64,000 nucleotides of DNA from Streptomyces caniferus (lineage in GTDB: Bacteria; Actinomycetota; Actinomycetes; Streptomycetales; Streptomycetaceae): the NCBI RefSeq assembly GCF_009811555.1, contig NZ_BLIN01000003.1, positions 806,001-870,000 on the forward strand, given 5' to 3'. Below the pieces are notes generated by a model, which did no database searches, was not told the DNA's origin, and was given only the letters and a program-made list of their open reading frames with translations. The translations under genes and the position numbers were made by a program. Shown here piece after piece: positions 8,793 to 17,536 of this stretch. Each line of letters opens with the position of its first letter. Position 1 is the first letter of the stretch.

Positions 8793-8884
8793 CGTTTTCC
8801 TCGCTCCGTTGGTGGGGGAACCCGATACAGGGGAAATCTGGTGCACAGGAGAGCGCGATGGCGGCGCTCCCCCGGTCGCCGCGT

Positions 8885-9265
8885 TCAGCAGCCCGTTTCC
8901 GTGAGCTTCGGCCGGTCGACGAGACCCGTGATCTCGAAGCAGTGGTTCTTGCTGGTGTCGAACACCGCGGCGCTGTCCCTCGTGGCGTAGTCCACGATGC
9001 TGGTGCTGAGGTCGATCTTCGCGCCGGTCGCCCCGTCGGGGAAATACGCCTGCCAGGTGGTGTTCACCGGCCGGACGTTGTGGCAGTAGTCCTTGCCCTC
9101 GACATCGCGCCACTTGTAGCAGGTGTTGGCGAGAATGCCGGCGTGATTGGTGATCTGAATGTAGTGACCGGAATCCGCCTGGGCGGCGGGGGCGGTGAGT
9201 ACCGCCGACAGGCTCGCGGCGCCCGCCGCGAGAAGACCGAATACGGCTCGGTGGTTGAACCTCAC
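8885..9265 (-). CDS. Small secreted four-cysteine protein (paralogue 3)
   Basis: A 126-residue exported protein. GTG at 9265 lies eight bases after GAGGGAG and gives a signal peptide ending VLTAPAAQA; the GTG at 9274 is too close to that ribosome site. The mature part repeats the neighbours' plan: HYIQITNHAG ... NTCYKW ... DYCHN ... CFEITG ... ETGC. Its central loop differs most (IDLSTSIVDYATRDSAAVFD). It is the first gene of the secreted group on this strand, and the direct repeats at 9402-9459 lie in its promoter region. Function unknown. Confidence 0.82.
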   Translation of the reverse strand: MRFNHRAVFGLLAAGAASLSAVLTAPAAQADSGHYIQITNHAGILANTCYKWRDVEGKDYCHNVRPVNTTWQAYFPDGATGAKIDLSTSIVDYATRDSAAVFDTSKNHCFEITGLVDRPKLTETGC

Positions 9266-9401
9266 AGTTGCCACTCCCTCTGGAAGTCTCCTGTGACATC
9301 GGAGAATTCGACGTCGTGAGATCCGAGTAAGTCATGGCAGCACGGCCGAATCAATTGATTCCGGCCAAGACTTCGGTACCCCGGAGAATTCCTGCGGGGC
9401 G

Positions 9402-9459
9402 ACCACGAGGACCACAGGAAATAACGGGTCACCACGGCGCCGTACCACGAGGACCACAG
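9402..9459. repeat. Direct repeat pair in front of the secreted-protein genes
   Basis: The 16-mer ACCACGAGGACCACAG occurs at 9402-9417 and 9444-9459, exactly 42 bp apart (four helical turns); a shortened copy (GACCACAGGACC) follows near 9475. The spacing suits a dimeric activator on one DNA face, for example the LAL regulator encoded next door; this is inference. Confidence 0.5.
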
Positions 9460-9508
9460 CCCTTTGCCGCTGCCGACCACAGGACCGGCGGCCGCCCACA
9501 GAAATACC

Positions 9509-9542
9509 GGAAGGCCCCCCGCCAGAAGACGAGGGGCCTTCC
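9509..9542. terminator. Hairpin terminator after the LAL regulator gene
   Basis: A perfect 10-bp stem (GGAAGGCCCC at 9509-9518, GGGGCCTTCC at 9533-9542) 39 bases past the LAL stop. It also insulates the secreted-protein promoter. Confidence 0.7.
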
Positions 9543-9580
9543 CGAGGTCCGGCCGGGCGCAACAAGCCCCGGACCGCAGC

Positions 9581-12496
9581 TCAGGACTCTGTCGCGCCGC
9601 TCCCCCCGCGGGACGTGTCCGCGGCGGCCATGGCCGCCGCCAGGTACGGGCGTCCCGCGATCCGGAGCTTGCGGTAGGCGCCGGTCAGATGGGTCTCCAC
9701 GGTCCGCAGCGTGACGACGAGCAGCTCGGCGATCTGCTTGTTGCTGTACCCCTGTGCCGCCAGTGTGCAGACACGTTCCTCCCCCGCGGTCAGCACCCCG
9801 GTGCCCGCCGCCCCGGCTCTGCCGACCCGCCCGCCGGCGAGGTGCAGCCGCTCCTCCAGACGTGCGGCGAGCACCGTGGCACCGCATGCCACGGCCACGT
9901 CCAGGCCGCGGCGCAAGGCTCTGCGGGCGCCCCGCTTGTCGTCCCGGTGCATCAGGGCGGCCCCGAAGTCGCCCAGGGCACGGGCGAGTTCGAGGCGGGC
10001 CGGGGTGGGGCCGAGTACCTGGACGGCCTCGGCCAGCAGGTCCAGCCCGCGGGCACCGCTCGTGGCCACCCCCGACACCCGCAGCGCCACCCCGAGGGCT
10101 CGTGGGATCCGGCAGCGCCGGGCGAGGTCCAGCTCCTGCTCGGCCAGCGCACGGGCCGACGCGGTCTCCCCCAGGGCGAGATGGGCGCCCACGGAACGGG
10201 AGCGCCAGGGGGCCATCGCGGGGCTGACCGTCCCCGCGGCCTCGCAGTGGTGACCGCACTCGCGGAGCAGCGAGAGCCCCGCCCGCAGCTCGCCCTGGGC
10301 GATCCGCAACGCCGCCAGGCTCATCAGGAACCGCGGTCTCTCCCAGGCCACTTCGGCCTGTCCCGCCACGGAGTGCACGGCCGCGATCCGCTCCGCGTCC
10401 TCGATCCTGCCCTGGGCGAGGAGGGCGTCGATCCTGATGGTGTCCAAGGTCAGTGCATACGGGAGCCGCCCGGTGGAGGACGCCTGGTCGGCGGCGGTCT
10501 GCGCCGTGGCGAGAGCTTCGGTGACGTTCCCCCGGCGCAGCGCCAGCCCCGCCTGGTAGAGCATCAGCGAGGAGACGAGCAGTTCCATGCCCTTGCCCGA
10601 GATCTCCCGTGTCAGATGGCGGTTGAGCCGGTCGGCCGTATCGAGCTCGTCGAGGTACAGCAGGGTCTGGGCGACGAAGTAGTGCAGGGGGAACAGGTCG
10701 TGGGAGAACGCCGGCAGATTCACGGACGCGCGCTCGATGAGACCGGCGATGTACGGGGCGGGCAGGGCCGCCCGCAGCGCGCGGAAGGCACGGATCGCGA
10801 GCAGTTGGCGTTCCCCCGCGGTGCGGTCGGCGAGGTCGTCGTCCGGGTCGGGGACCGGCGCCGGGGCCGGACGGCCGACGGACGGCCGCTCGAACTCCAT
10901 CCACGAGCGCAGCGCCCCCATCCGCAGCGCCAGTTCACGGTCGGCCGCCCCGGAGTCCGCCGCGCGCCGGTCGCACAGCGCCGCGATCTTCCGGTCCACG
11001 CTCGACAGGTCCGTCCGGGAGCCGCGGGACATGAGCAGTGAGTAGGCCAGCACGCCCAGGGCGTCGCTGCGGGCCGTCTCGTCGGTCAGCTCCTCGAGCG
11101 CGCCGGTGACGCAGGAGATGGCCAGCGCGGCATCGTAATGGCTGGCCGCGGTGCCCAGTTCCAGGAGCACGCGGGCGCGCTCGGCACCGTCCAGCGGCTG
11201 GTTCAGCGCGGCACGCAGACAGGTCACGGCCGTTTCCGGTGCGCCACGCCGTAAGGCCTGCGTGGCCGCTCTGCGCAGCACCGGCAGGACCCAGGAGCCG
11301 TGCACGGGACCGGCCGCCAGCAGATGGGCCGCGACCTCCTCGTCCGGGCGTCCGCTGAGGCAGGACACCTGGGCCGCCCGCGCATGGCCGGCCCCGAGTT
11401 CCTCGGGCGGCAGCATGCCGAGCACCGTGTCGCGGACGACCGGGTGGGTGAAGCGGAGGTCGCCGCCCGCCCGCAGCAGGCCCAGCGACCGCAGATCCTC
11501 GGCCGCGGAGAGCACCACCGCCCGCCCCGTCCCGCAGTACGCGGCGAGCAGTTCGGGCGGTTTGCGGTCGCCCAGGAAGGCCAGCGCCCGCGCCAGCCGC
11601 ACGACCTCGCCGGACGCCTGGCAGAGCCGGTGCGCGATCTCCCCGGCGAGCGTCGACAGCAGGACCGTGGGGATCCGGTCCCGGAACTGCGTGGTGGGCT
11701 GCACCCCACTGCGCTGCGCCTGGTGGAGCAGGGCCCGGACGAACAGCGGGTGCCCGCCCGTGGCGGCGTGACAGGCGGCGCAGAAGGCCTCATCGGGCTC
11801 CGCCACCTCCCAGAGCGTCCGCACCAGCTGCGCCACGCCGGCCACGTCGAGCGGTTCGACGACGATGGTGTGGCAGTTCGCGGGGCGGACGAGCTCGGCG
11901 AACAGCGGATCGAGGCGTTTGACCTCGGCACTCCGCGTGGTCACCGCGATCAGCACGGGATGGCTGTCCGACCGCCCGACGAAGTGCACGAGCCACCGCA
12001 GGGACGGCTGGTCGATCCACTGCAGGGCGTCGACCGCCAGGAGCAGGGGTTGCCGGCGGGAGAGCCGGGAGACGAGAGCGTCGAGCTCCCGCAGCGTCGA
12101 TGCCGTCACATTGGCCGCCTCGGGCAGCGGCTCGGTGGCGGCGTCGTCGTCCAGCGCCCGTAGTGTTTCCGCCGCGGTCCCGTCCAGGAGACGGGCGCGG
12201 TCGGCCTCGGAGGCTGCCGCCAGCAGGGGCTTGAACAGCTGTCGCACGGCGCCGAAGGCGAATTCGCGCTCCAGAGGATGGCAACGGGCCCGCAGCACTC
12301 GGAACTGCTCGTTCCGTTCCCACCAGGTGCTCAGCAGGACGGACTTGCCGACCCCGGCCGGCCCTTCGAGCTGTACGACGCGGGACCGGCCGGACAGGAC
12401 GTCGGCGGCCACGGCGTCGAGGGCGGCGAGCTCGCGTTCGCGCCCCACCAACGGCCAGTCGTCACCGCATGCATCGCGGGAATGTCCGAACGTCAC
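9581..12496 (-). CDS. LuxR family transcriptional regulator of the LAL type (ATPase plus HTH)
   Basis: A 971-residue large ATP-binding LuxR regulator. The N-terminus holds an AAA-type ATPase with Walker A GPAGVGKS at residues 45-52 and a Walker B-like LLLAVDALQWID near 155; a long helical repeat region follows; the C-terminus has the LuxR HTH LTAGEERVCTLAAQGYSNKQIAELL with VETHLTGAYRKL as recognition helix region. GTG 12496 was chosen because the LVGRERELAALD motif begins shortly after it; an ATG at 12580 would add 28 unconserved residues. LALs usually activate sugar use or secondary metabolism. The secreted-protein genes lie just downstream on the same strand and are possible targets. Confidence 0.93.
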   Translation of the reverse strand: MTFGHSRDACGDDWPLVGRERELAALDAVAADVLSGRSRVVQLEGPAGVGKSVLLSTWWERNEQFRVLRARCHPLEREFAFGAVRQLFKPLLAAASEADRARLLDGTAAETLRALDDDAATEPLPEAANVTASTLRELDALVSRLSRRQPLLLAVDALQWIDQPSLRWLVHFVGRSDSHPVLIAVTTRSAEVKRLDPLFAELVRPANCHTIVVEPLDVAGVAQLVRTLWEVAEPDEAFCAACHAATGGHPLFVRALLHQAQRSGVQPTTQFRDRIPTVLLSTLAGEIAHRLCQASGEVVRLARALAFLGDRKPPELLAAYCGTGRAVVLSAAEDLRSLGLLRAGGDLRFTHPVVRDTVLGMLPPEELGAGHARAAQVSCLSGRPDEEVAAHLLAAGPVHGSWVLPVLRRAATQALRRGAPETAVTCLRAALNQPLDGAERARVLLELGTAASHYDAALAISCVTGALEELTDETARSDALGVLAYSLLMSRGSRTDLSSVDRKIAALCDRRAADSGAADRELALRMGALRSWMEFERPSVGRPAPAPVPDPDDDLADRTAGERQLLAIRAFRALRAALPAPYIAGLIERASVNLPAFSHDLFPLHYFVAQTLLYLDELDTADRLNRHLTREISGKGMELLVSSLMLYQAGLALRRGNVTEALATAQTAADQASSTGRLPYALTLDTIRIDALLAQGRIEDAERIAAVHSVAGQAEVAWERPRFLMSLAALRIAQGELRAGLSLLRECGHHCEAAGTVSPAMAPWRSRSVGAHLALGETASARALAEQELDLARRCRIPRALGVALRVSGVATSGARGLDLLAEAVQVLGPTPARLELARALGDFGAALMHRDDKRGARRALRRGLDVAVACGATVLAARLEERLHLAGGRVGRAGAAGTGVLTAGEERVCTLAAQGYSNKQIAELLVVTLRTVETHLTGAYRKLRIAGRPYLAAAMAAADTSRGGSGATES

Positions 12497-12893
12497 CAGT
12501 TGCTCAACTCTCTCTTGTGCATCTGGCTTTCGAGACGTCCGGGGGTGGTCGTCGGTTGCTCGAGCTGGGCATCCGGGCATGCGGATACGCCGGCCGGCCG
12601 CCCCGCGCCCCGTGGAGAACGGCCGGACGCCGGCGGGTCACCACCGGATCCGGTGGTCCGCTCTCGTGTGCAACCACCTCGCAACGTTGCAGGGAGTTAA
12701 CTGAGGTACTGCCTCTGTGGCGGCTCGGTGACCATGATCCGGCCAATCCCGGGCCGGCCCGCCGCCGTCCCGGGAGCGGCTTTTGTTGTGGCCGGTCAGG
12801 AGAGGAACGGGACGTGTACCGACAAGAGACCGACAATCCGCAGGTCAGCGGCTCCGTGAAGGAACGCTCCGCGCGGAAGCCGGGGCGGTTTTG
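12497..12893. other. Intergenic region between divergent LAL and DUF779 genes
   Basis: About 400 bases without a gene. It holds a perfect 10-bp palindrome GCAACGTTGC at 12681-12690, a possible operator shared by the divergent promoters. No clear promoter hexamers were recognised. Confidence 0.4.
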
Positions 12894-13319
12894 ATGAGCG
12901 GCGGCGAGGAGCAGGCGGCGGTCACCGGGGACGCCGTCCCGGAGGGCGCGTCGCGTATCGCGCTGAGCGCGGCGGCGACCGAGCTGCTGCGCCTGTTGCA
13001 CGAACAGCACGGCCCGCTGATGTTCCACCAGTCCGGCGGCTGCTGTGACGGCAGCGCCCCCATGTGCTACCCGGCCGGGGAGTTCCGTACGGGGTCGTCG
13101 GATGTGCTGCTGGCCCGGCTGACCGTGGAGGGCGTGCCCGAGCCGGTGGGGTTCTGGATGTCGGCGGACCAGTTCGAGCGCTGGCGGCACACGCATCTGA
13201 CGGTGGACGTCGTACCGGGGCGCGGCAGCGGCTTCTCCCTGGAGGCGCCGGAGGGCGTCCGCTTCCTGATCCGCTCGCGGCTGTTCACCGACGAGGAACG
13301 CGCAGGTCTCGGCGACTGA
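12894..13319 (+). CDS. DUF779 domain-containing protein
   Basis: A 141-residue cytoplasmic protein of the DUF779 family. The fingerprint is the GGCCDGSAPMCYPAGEF segment (residues 44-60), a double cysteine followed by a third, which looks like a metal or redox site. In many bacteria DUF779 genes lie beside aldehyde dehydrogenase genes; none is adjacent here. The ATG at 12894 follows GGGGCGG; longer in-frame readings to 12783 add a basic stretch without conservation. A strong terminator follows. Confidence 0.85.
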   Translation: MSGGEEQAAVTGDAVPEGASRIALSAAATELLRLLHEQHGPLMFHQSGGCCDGSAPMCYPAGEFRTGSSDVLLARLTVEGVPEPVGFWMSADQFERWRHTHLTVDVVPGRGSGFSLEAPEGVRFLIRSRLFTDEERAGLGD

Positions 13320-13364
13320 GGCCGGGCGGGCCGGACCGTCAGGGGAACCGGAACCGGAGACATA

Positions 13365-13402
13365 GTGAGGCCCCACACACGGGGGAGAGCGTGGGGCCTC
13401 AC
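13365..13402. terminator. Bidirectional terminator
   Basis: A perfect 12-bp stem (GTGAGGCCCCAC at 13365-13376, GTGGGGCCTCAC at 13391-13402) between the convergent DUF779 gene and the 13570-14517 gene. Confidence 0.85.
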
Positions 13403-13569
13403 CCTGGAAAACGGATGAACGGCGCCGTAGGTTCCCTCGGAGTGAAAATTTCGCAGGAAAATCTTGAGCGTGGTGTGGAAGTGCTTGATGTGCGCGTGAG
13501 GGGCGTGCACGTGCCCGGCGGGCACCTTCGTGGCGGGCCAGCCCTCGCCCGTACGGACCAGGGCGCAGC

Positions 13570-14517
13570 TCAGGCGTCGTCCTGCACCAACCGCTCCAGC
13601 ACCGCCTGGAAGTCCGCGTCCGCCACCACCCGCAGCCCCTCGCCGTCCAGCCGGCTCAGCGGGGTCATCACACCCCGGCGCCACCAGAACACCCTGGGGC
13701 TGATGGCCCCCGCCGCGTCCTCGTGCCCGGCCGCCGCGAACTGCGCCATGGCCTGCAACGCCGGGATCACCTGGGCATCGTGAATCCGGTGGAACGCCAG
13801 CTGGTGGCGGAAAGGCAGCGCGACCAGCGCACCGTCCGGGGTGAGCTCGGTGCCCATGAGCCGCTGCACGAGTTCGTCCAGCACCAGCACCCGGCTCGCG
13901 GTGAAGAAGGAGTCGCCGAGCAGCACCTCGAACGCCGAGCCGTCGCCGCGCCGCACCGTCTCGTGCCCTTCGACCGGCAGCGCGCGCAGATTGTTCATCG
14001 CCCGGATCCGCAGCTCCGCCACGTCCCCCAGCTCCGCCAGGGAGTCCTCGCTCAGCATCTGCACCGCCTCGGGCAGATCGAGGGCGAGCACCTCCCGCAG
14101 CCCCGGCGCCGGCGCACGCCCGTAGCGGAAGGAGTCCGAGGCGGGCAGCGTCTCCTGGGCGACCACCCGGGGGAAGAGACAGGCCCGGATCTCGTCCTCG
14201 CTGAGGACGTCCAGCGGCTGCGGACCGTCCATCGTACGGAGCACCTTGCCGACGTGGTCCCGGATCAGCGCGGGCCAACTGCGCTCACCGCGCCGGTCGC
14301 GGTGGCACACCGCGGCGAGGTTGCCGAGGCCGAACTGCCGGCCCGCGGAGTCGGTGACCACGCCCGCATACGCGGTGACTTCGAGCCCCTGCTCCGCGAA
14401 GGCCTGCCGGACCTGGGATCTGAAGACGCCACCCTCGCGCTCGGAGAAGAAGGTGAACTCCCCGTCGCGTGCCAGGTCGCGGGGATCCCGCTTCGGTCCT
14501 CGGCGGAACAGGCGCAT
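13570..14517 (-). CDS. Protein of unknown function, DUF1444-like
   Basis: A 315-residue soluble protein without signal or membrane segment. The ATG at 14517 follows GGGAGG and gives MRLFRRGPKRDPRDLARDGEF; the longer reading to 14613 is unlikely. The protein carries an LPVEGHETVRRGDGSAFEVLLGDSFFTASRVLVLDEL stretch in the middle (read in pieces) and an ALVALPFRHQLAFHRI strand later, reminiscent of the DUF1444 family. No catalytic motif is evident. It is a single gene, convergent with the DUF779 gene. Confidence 0.7.
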   Translation of the reverse strand: MRLFRRGPKRDPRDLARDGEFTFFSEREGGVFRSQVRQAFAEQGLEVTAYAGVVTDSAGRQFGLGNLAAVCHRDRRGERSWPALIRDHVGKVLRTMDGPQPLDVLSEDEIRACLFPRVVAQETLPASDSFRYGRAPAPGLREVLALDLPEAVQMLSEDSLAELGDVAELRIRAMNNLRALPVEGHETVRRGDGSAFEVLLGDSFFTASRVLVLDELVQRLMGTELTPDGALVALPFRHQLAFHRIHDAQVIPALQAMAQFAAAGHEDAAGAISPRVFWWRRGVMTPLSRLDGEGLRVVADADFQAVLERLVQDDA

Positions 14518-15219
14518 CTCTTCCTCCCGGCAGCGGCCACGCACAACGGCCTCGAATGGGCCGATCGTAACGGGTGCCCCGCCGACCTCGCCGTCCTGAC
14601 GCCTGCCGTTCACGGCGGTGGCCGAACCGGGGTGACGAGGGGTGGGATCGGAGGGGCGAGGGCGAGAGATGGGGGGCTTGCGCCTGGCACGGAGGACGGA
14701 CGGTCCGGGCCGTCTTTGCTGACGGCGCTACAGGCCTAAGGGCTGTCCCGTAATCCCTGGTGGATCAGCGCACGGCGTCAGATGCGGTGCATCGCAAGGC
14801 GGAGGGACGTCCGGATACTGGGCGTATCCGGATGTTCCGACAACGCGGCGAGGTGCCGTAGCTGTCGTCGTGCGCCCGCCAGGGATTACGGGACAGCCCT
14901 TAGCAGGGCAGAGCAGGCACAGCAGGCATGCGCCGTATCAGCGTGTCCGGGGCACGAAGGCCTGCTGTCCCTTGAGGGAACCGAAGTTGACGGAGTGAAG
15001 GCAGTCGCCGGAGGCAGCGCACTGCCGCCGACAGCATGGGCCCATCTCCTCTCCATGGGCACGAAGTACCGCCAGGAGCAGCAGACGTGACGTGTCGTCA
15101 GCGAAACCCGCGAACCGCGAACCGCCGATCAACGACAGGGTCGCGCTCGGGGTTCAGGGGCAGGGCCAGGGCCGGTACCGGGATCGCCGTACAGGGCCAC
15201 CCCTGGGTGACGCCCTCGG
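14518..15219. other. Intergenic region carrying a MITE
   Basis: About 700 bases without a supported gene. The MITE at 14739-14900 takes up part. Short open frames at 14782-15090 (+) and 14938-15132 (-) are low quality: the first begins inside the MITE and neither resembles a family I know. Confidence 0.5.
14739..14900. mobile_element. MITE with perfect 22-bp terminal inverted repeats and TA duplication
   Basis: A 162-bp element. The left end begins AGGGCTGTCCCGTAATCCC (14739 onward) and the right end is its exact reverse complement ending at 14900, 22 bp in all. Both ends are flanked by TA (14737-14738, 14901-14902), a target duplication typical of IS630/Tc1-mariner and some IS5-group elements. 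The interior is itself an imperfect inverted repeat centred near 14822 (GGATAC and GTATCC arms), so the whole unit can fold as one long hairpin. It has no transposase and must be moved in trans. Confidence 0.88.
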
Positions 15220-16245
15220 TCAAGTACGTGGGCCGCCGGGAGCGTCGGCGGGTGCGCTGGAGGCCCGTACGACCAGCTGCGGGGCGAGCCGGATCGTGTG
15301 CCGTGGTCCCGGCTCCCCGCCGGCCGGGCCCCGGCTCAGCAGGCGGGCGGCCTCGGCGGCCAGTTCGCCGACCGGCTGGCGGACGGTGGTCAGCGCCGGG
15401 TCGGCGAGGCCCGCGAGCGGGATGTCGTCGAAGCCGGTGACGGCGACCTCGCCCGGCACGTCCGCGCCCAGTTGCCGCAGACGCTGCAGTGCACCGGCGG
15501 CGATGAGGTCGTTGGCGCAGATCAGGGCGTCCGGGCGGGACGGCCAGACGCGGTCGACGGCGGCCCGCCCCCACTCCACCGAGAAGTCGCCGAGTTCGAT
15601 GCGTCCGGGGGCCGTGGGGTCCAGCTGTGCGGCTCCCGCCTCGTAGGCCGCGCGCCGCTCGACCGCGGCCGACGCGGTCCCGGCCGCTCCGACGAAGCAG
15701 GGGCGACGGCGGCCGGTAGCCGCCAGATGATCGAGTACCAGGGCCATACCGGCCGCGTTGTCGACGGCGACGGAGTCGGCGACGCCGGGGCCGCATCCGC
15801 GGTCGAGCAGCACCAGCGGCACCCGGGCGGCCGCGCTCGCCACCGCCTCCCGGCTGCGCCGCTCGTCGACGGGTATCAGCAGCAGGGCGTCGACCTGACG
15901 TCCCAGGAACGCGCCGATCCGGGCCGCCTCGGTCACCGGGTCGTCGTCGCAGTCGGCGAGGAGCACGGCCCGCCCCTCGGCATGCAGGGCGTGCTCCAGC
16001 TCCCGGACGAGGGAGGGGAAGAACGGGTTGGTGATCTGCGGCAGCACGAGTCCGACGGTGCCGGTGGAACGGCTGCGCAGGGCGCGGGCCACCTGGTTGG
16101 GCCGGTAGCCCAGGCGCTCGGCCGCCGCGCGGACGGTGCGTGCGGTCTCGGCGCCGACCGGACGGGTGCCGGCCAGGACACGGGAGACCGTGGCAATGGA
16201 GCAGTCCGACGCCAGCGCGACATCCCTCAACGTGACTTCGGCCAC
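15220..16245 (-). CDS. LacI family transcriptional regulator
   Basis: A 341-residue repressor. The N-terminal HTH is VTLRDVALASDCSIATVSRVLAG (read in parts) at residues 4-26, then the hinge helix NQVARALRSRSTGTVGLVLPQI, then a periplasmic-binding-protein-like sensor with DALICANDLIAAGAL and EVAVTGFDDIPLAGLADPALTTV. Start GTG 16245 follows GGGAG. It diverges from the nucleoside hydrolase/MFS operon, and two LacI-type palindromes lie between them; the inducer is therefore probably a nucleoside, ribose or a derivative. Confidence 0.94.
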   Translation of the reverse strand: MAEVTLRDVALASDCSIATVSRVLAGTRPVGAETARTVRAAAERLGYRPNQVARALRSRSTGTVGLVLPQITNPFFPSLVRELEHALHAEGRAVLLADCDDDPVTEAARIGAFLGRQVDALLLIPVDERRSREAVASAAARVPLVLLDRGCGPGVADSVAVDNAAGMALVLDHLAATGRRRPCFVGAAGTASAAVERRAAYEAGAAQLDPTAPGRIELGDFSVEWGRAAVDRVWPSRPDALICANDLIAAGALQRLRQLGADVPGEVAVTGFDDIPLAGLADPALTTVRQPVGELAAEAARLLSRGPAGGEPGPRHTIRLAPQLVVRASSAPADAPGGPRT

Positions 16246-16311
16246 CGTCTCCCGGCTCCCTCCGGTTCGGCCCGCCCGAACCGGAGGGAGCATACGCCCC
16301 CTTGCGCGGCT

Positions 16312-16325
16312 GGCAAACGTTGTCC
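16312..16325. promoter_or_regulatory. LacI-type operator 1
   Basis: GGCAAACGTTGTCC, an imperfect palindrome with the AACGTT centre typical of LacI/PurR-family sites, 67 bases upstream of the lacI-type start. Confidence 0.7.
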
Positions 16326-16433
16326 CATGAGAGCCGGATCCCTGGGCCGCACCGCTCACTCTTCGTCCCGATAACGTCCGGATGACCAGAGATTGAACCA
16401 TTGACAACCAGCAGGTCTATGGGTCAAGTTTCC

Positions 16434-16447
16434 GGAGAACGTTTTCC
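16434..16447. promoter_or_regulatory. LacI-type operator 2
   Basis: GGAGAACGTTTTCC, the same centre and arm layout as operator 1 and 122 bp away, in the leader of the hydrolase operon. Two sites at this distance suit repression by looping. Confidence 0.7.
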
Positions 16448-16588
16448 ATGCTGCTCGCTCGCCGGCTGACTCCACGCCCGGGCTCGCCATGGGTGACCGC
16501 CGGGCGCGCTGTGCGCCGGAGCCCATACCGGCCCGCACACCACCTTCATCACCGCTTTTCCGAGCAGCAGAGCAAAGGGGCTCTTCCG

Positions 16589-17536
16589 TTGGCCAGAAAG
16601 ATCATCCTCGACTGCGACCCGGGGCATGACGATGCGATCGCCATGCTCCTGGCACATGGCAATCCCGATGTCGAGCTGGTCGCCGTGACGACCGTGGTCG
16701 GGAACCAGACGCTGGAGAAGGTGACCCGCAACGCCCTGTCCGTGGCGCGTATCGCCGGGATCACGGGCGTGCCCTTTGCCGCCGGCTGCCCGCGTCCGCT
16801 GGTCCGGGCCATCGAGACGGCGCCGGACATCCACGGCGAGACCGGACTCGACGGCCCCGACCTGCCCGAGCCGGCCTTCGAGCTGGACCGCCGGCATGCG
16901 GTGGACCTGATCATCGACACGGTGATGTCCCACGAGCCCGGCGAGATCACCATCGTCCCGACCGCGGGCCTGACGAACATCGCGCTGGCCGTGCGCAAGG
17001 AGCCGCGGATCGCGGAGCGGGTGCGCGAGGTCGTCCTGATGGGCGGCGGCTACCACGAGGGCAACTGGAGCGCGGTCGCCGAGTTCAACATCATCATCGA
17101 CCCCGAGGCCGCGCACATCGTCTTCAACGAGCGCTGGCCGGTGACCATGGTCGGTCTCGATCTCACACACCAGGCGCTGGCGACCCCCGAGGTCGATGCG
17201 AAGATCGCCGCGGTCGGCACCCGCCCGGCCAGGTTCGTCGGTGAGCTGCTGGACTTCTTCCGCGAGGCCTACCGCGAGAACCAGGGCTTCGACCACCCGC
17301 CGGTCCACGACCCGTGCGCGGTCGCGTATGTGATCGACCCGGACGTCATGACCGTGCGCAAGGCCCCGGTGGACATCGAGCTGCGCGGTGCGCTGACGGT
17401 CGGGATGACCGTGACGGACTTCCGTGCGCCCGCGCCGGAGGACTGCACCAGCCAGGTCGCGGTCACGCTCGACCACGAGCGGTTCTGGAACCTCGTCGTG
17501 GACGCGCTCGAGCGGATCGGCGACGTCGAGGCATGA
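16589..17536 (+). CDS. Nucleoside hydrolase (inosine-uridine preferring type)
   Basis: A 315-residue N-ribohydrolase that splits nucleosides into base and ribose in the cytoplasm. The calcium and ribose site motif DCDPGHDDA occurs at residues 8-16; VPTAGLTNIALA, VVLMGGG and the EFNIIIDPEAAHIVF segment are family hallmarks, and PPVHDPCAVAYVIDP holds the late conserved His-Asp. TTG at 16589 lies after AAAGGGG; the longer ATG frame to 16448 has a Pro/Arg-rich non-conserved N-terminus. It is coupled to the transporter gene by ATGA overlap. Confidence 0.94.
   Translation: MARKIILDCDPGHDDAIAMLLAHGNPDVELVAVTTVVGNQTLEKVTRNALSVARIAGITGVPFAAGCPRPLVRAIETAPDIHGETGLDGPDLPEPAFELDRRHAVDLIIDTVMSHEPGEITIVPTAGLTNIALAVRKEPRIAERVREVVLMGGGYHEGNWSAVAEFNIIIDPEAAHIVFNERWPVTMVGLDLTHQALATPEVDAKIAAVGTRPARFVGELLDFFREAYRENQGFDHPPVHDPCAVAYVIDPDVMTVRKAPVDIELRGALTVGMTVTDFRAPAPEDCTSQVAVTLDHERFWNLVVDALERIGDVEA

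Larger units (their letters stand above)
16246..16588. promoter_or_regulatory. Divergent promoter region between LacI gene and nucleoside hydrolase operon
   Basis: About 340 bases without a gene, relatively AT-rich around 16370-16420. It contains the two LacI operators listed separately. A TTGACA at 16401-16406 could be a -35 element for the hydrolase operon, but no good -10 is spaced from it. Confidence 0.5.

Noticed and set aside
14782..15090. 102-codon plus-strand frame
   Set aside because: It starts inside the MITE and shows no family likeness or ribosome site.
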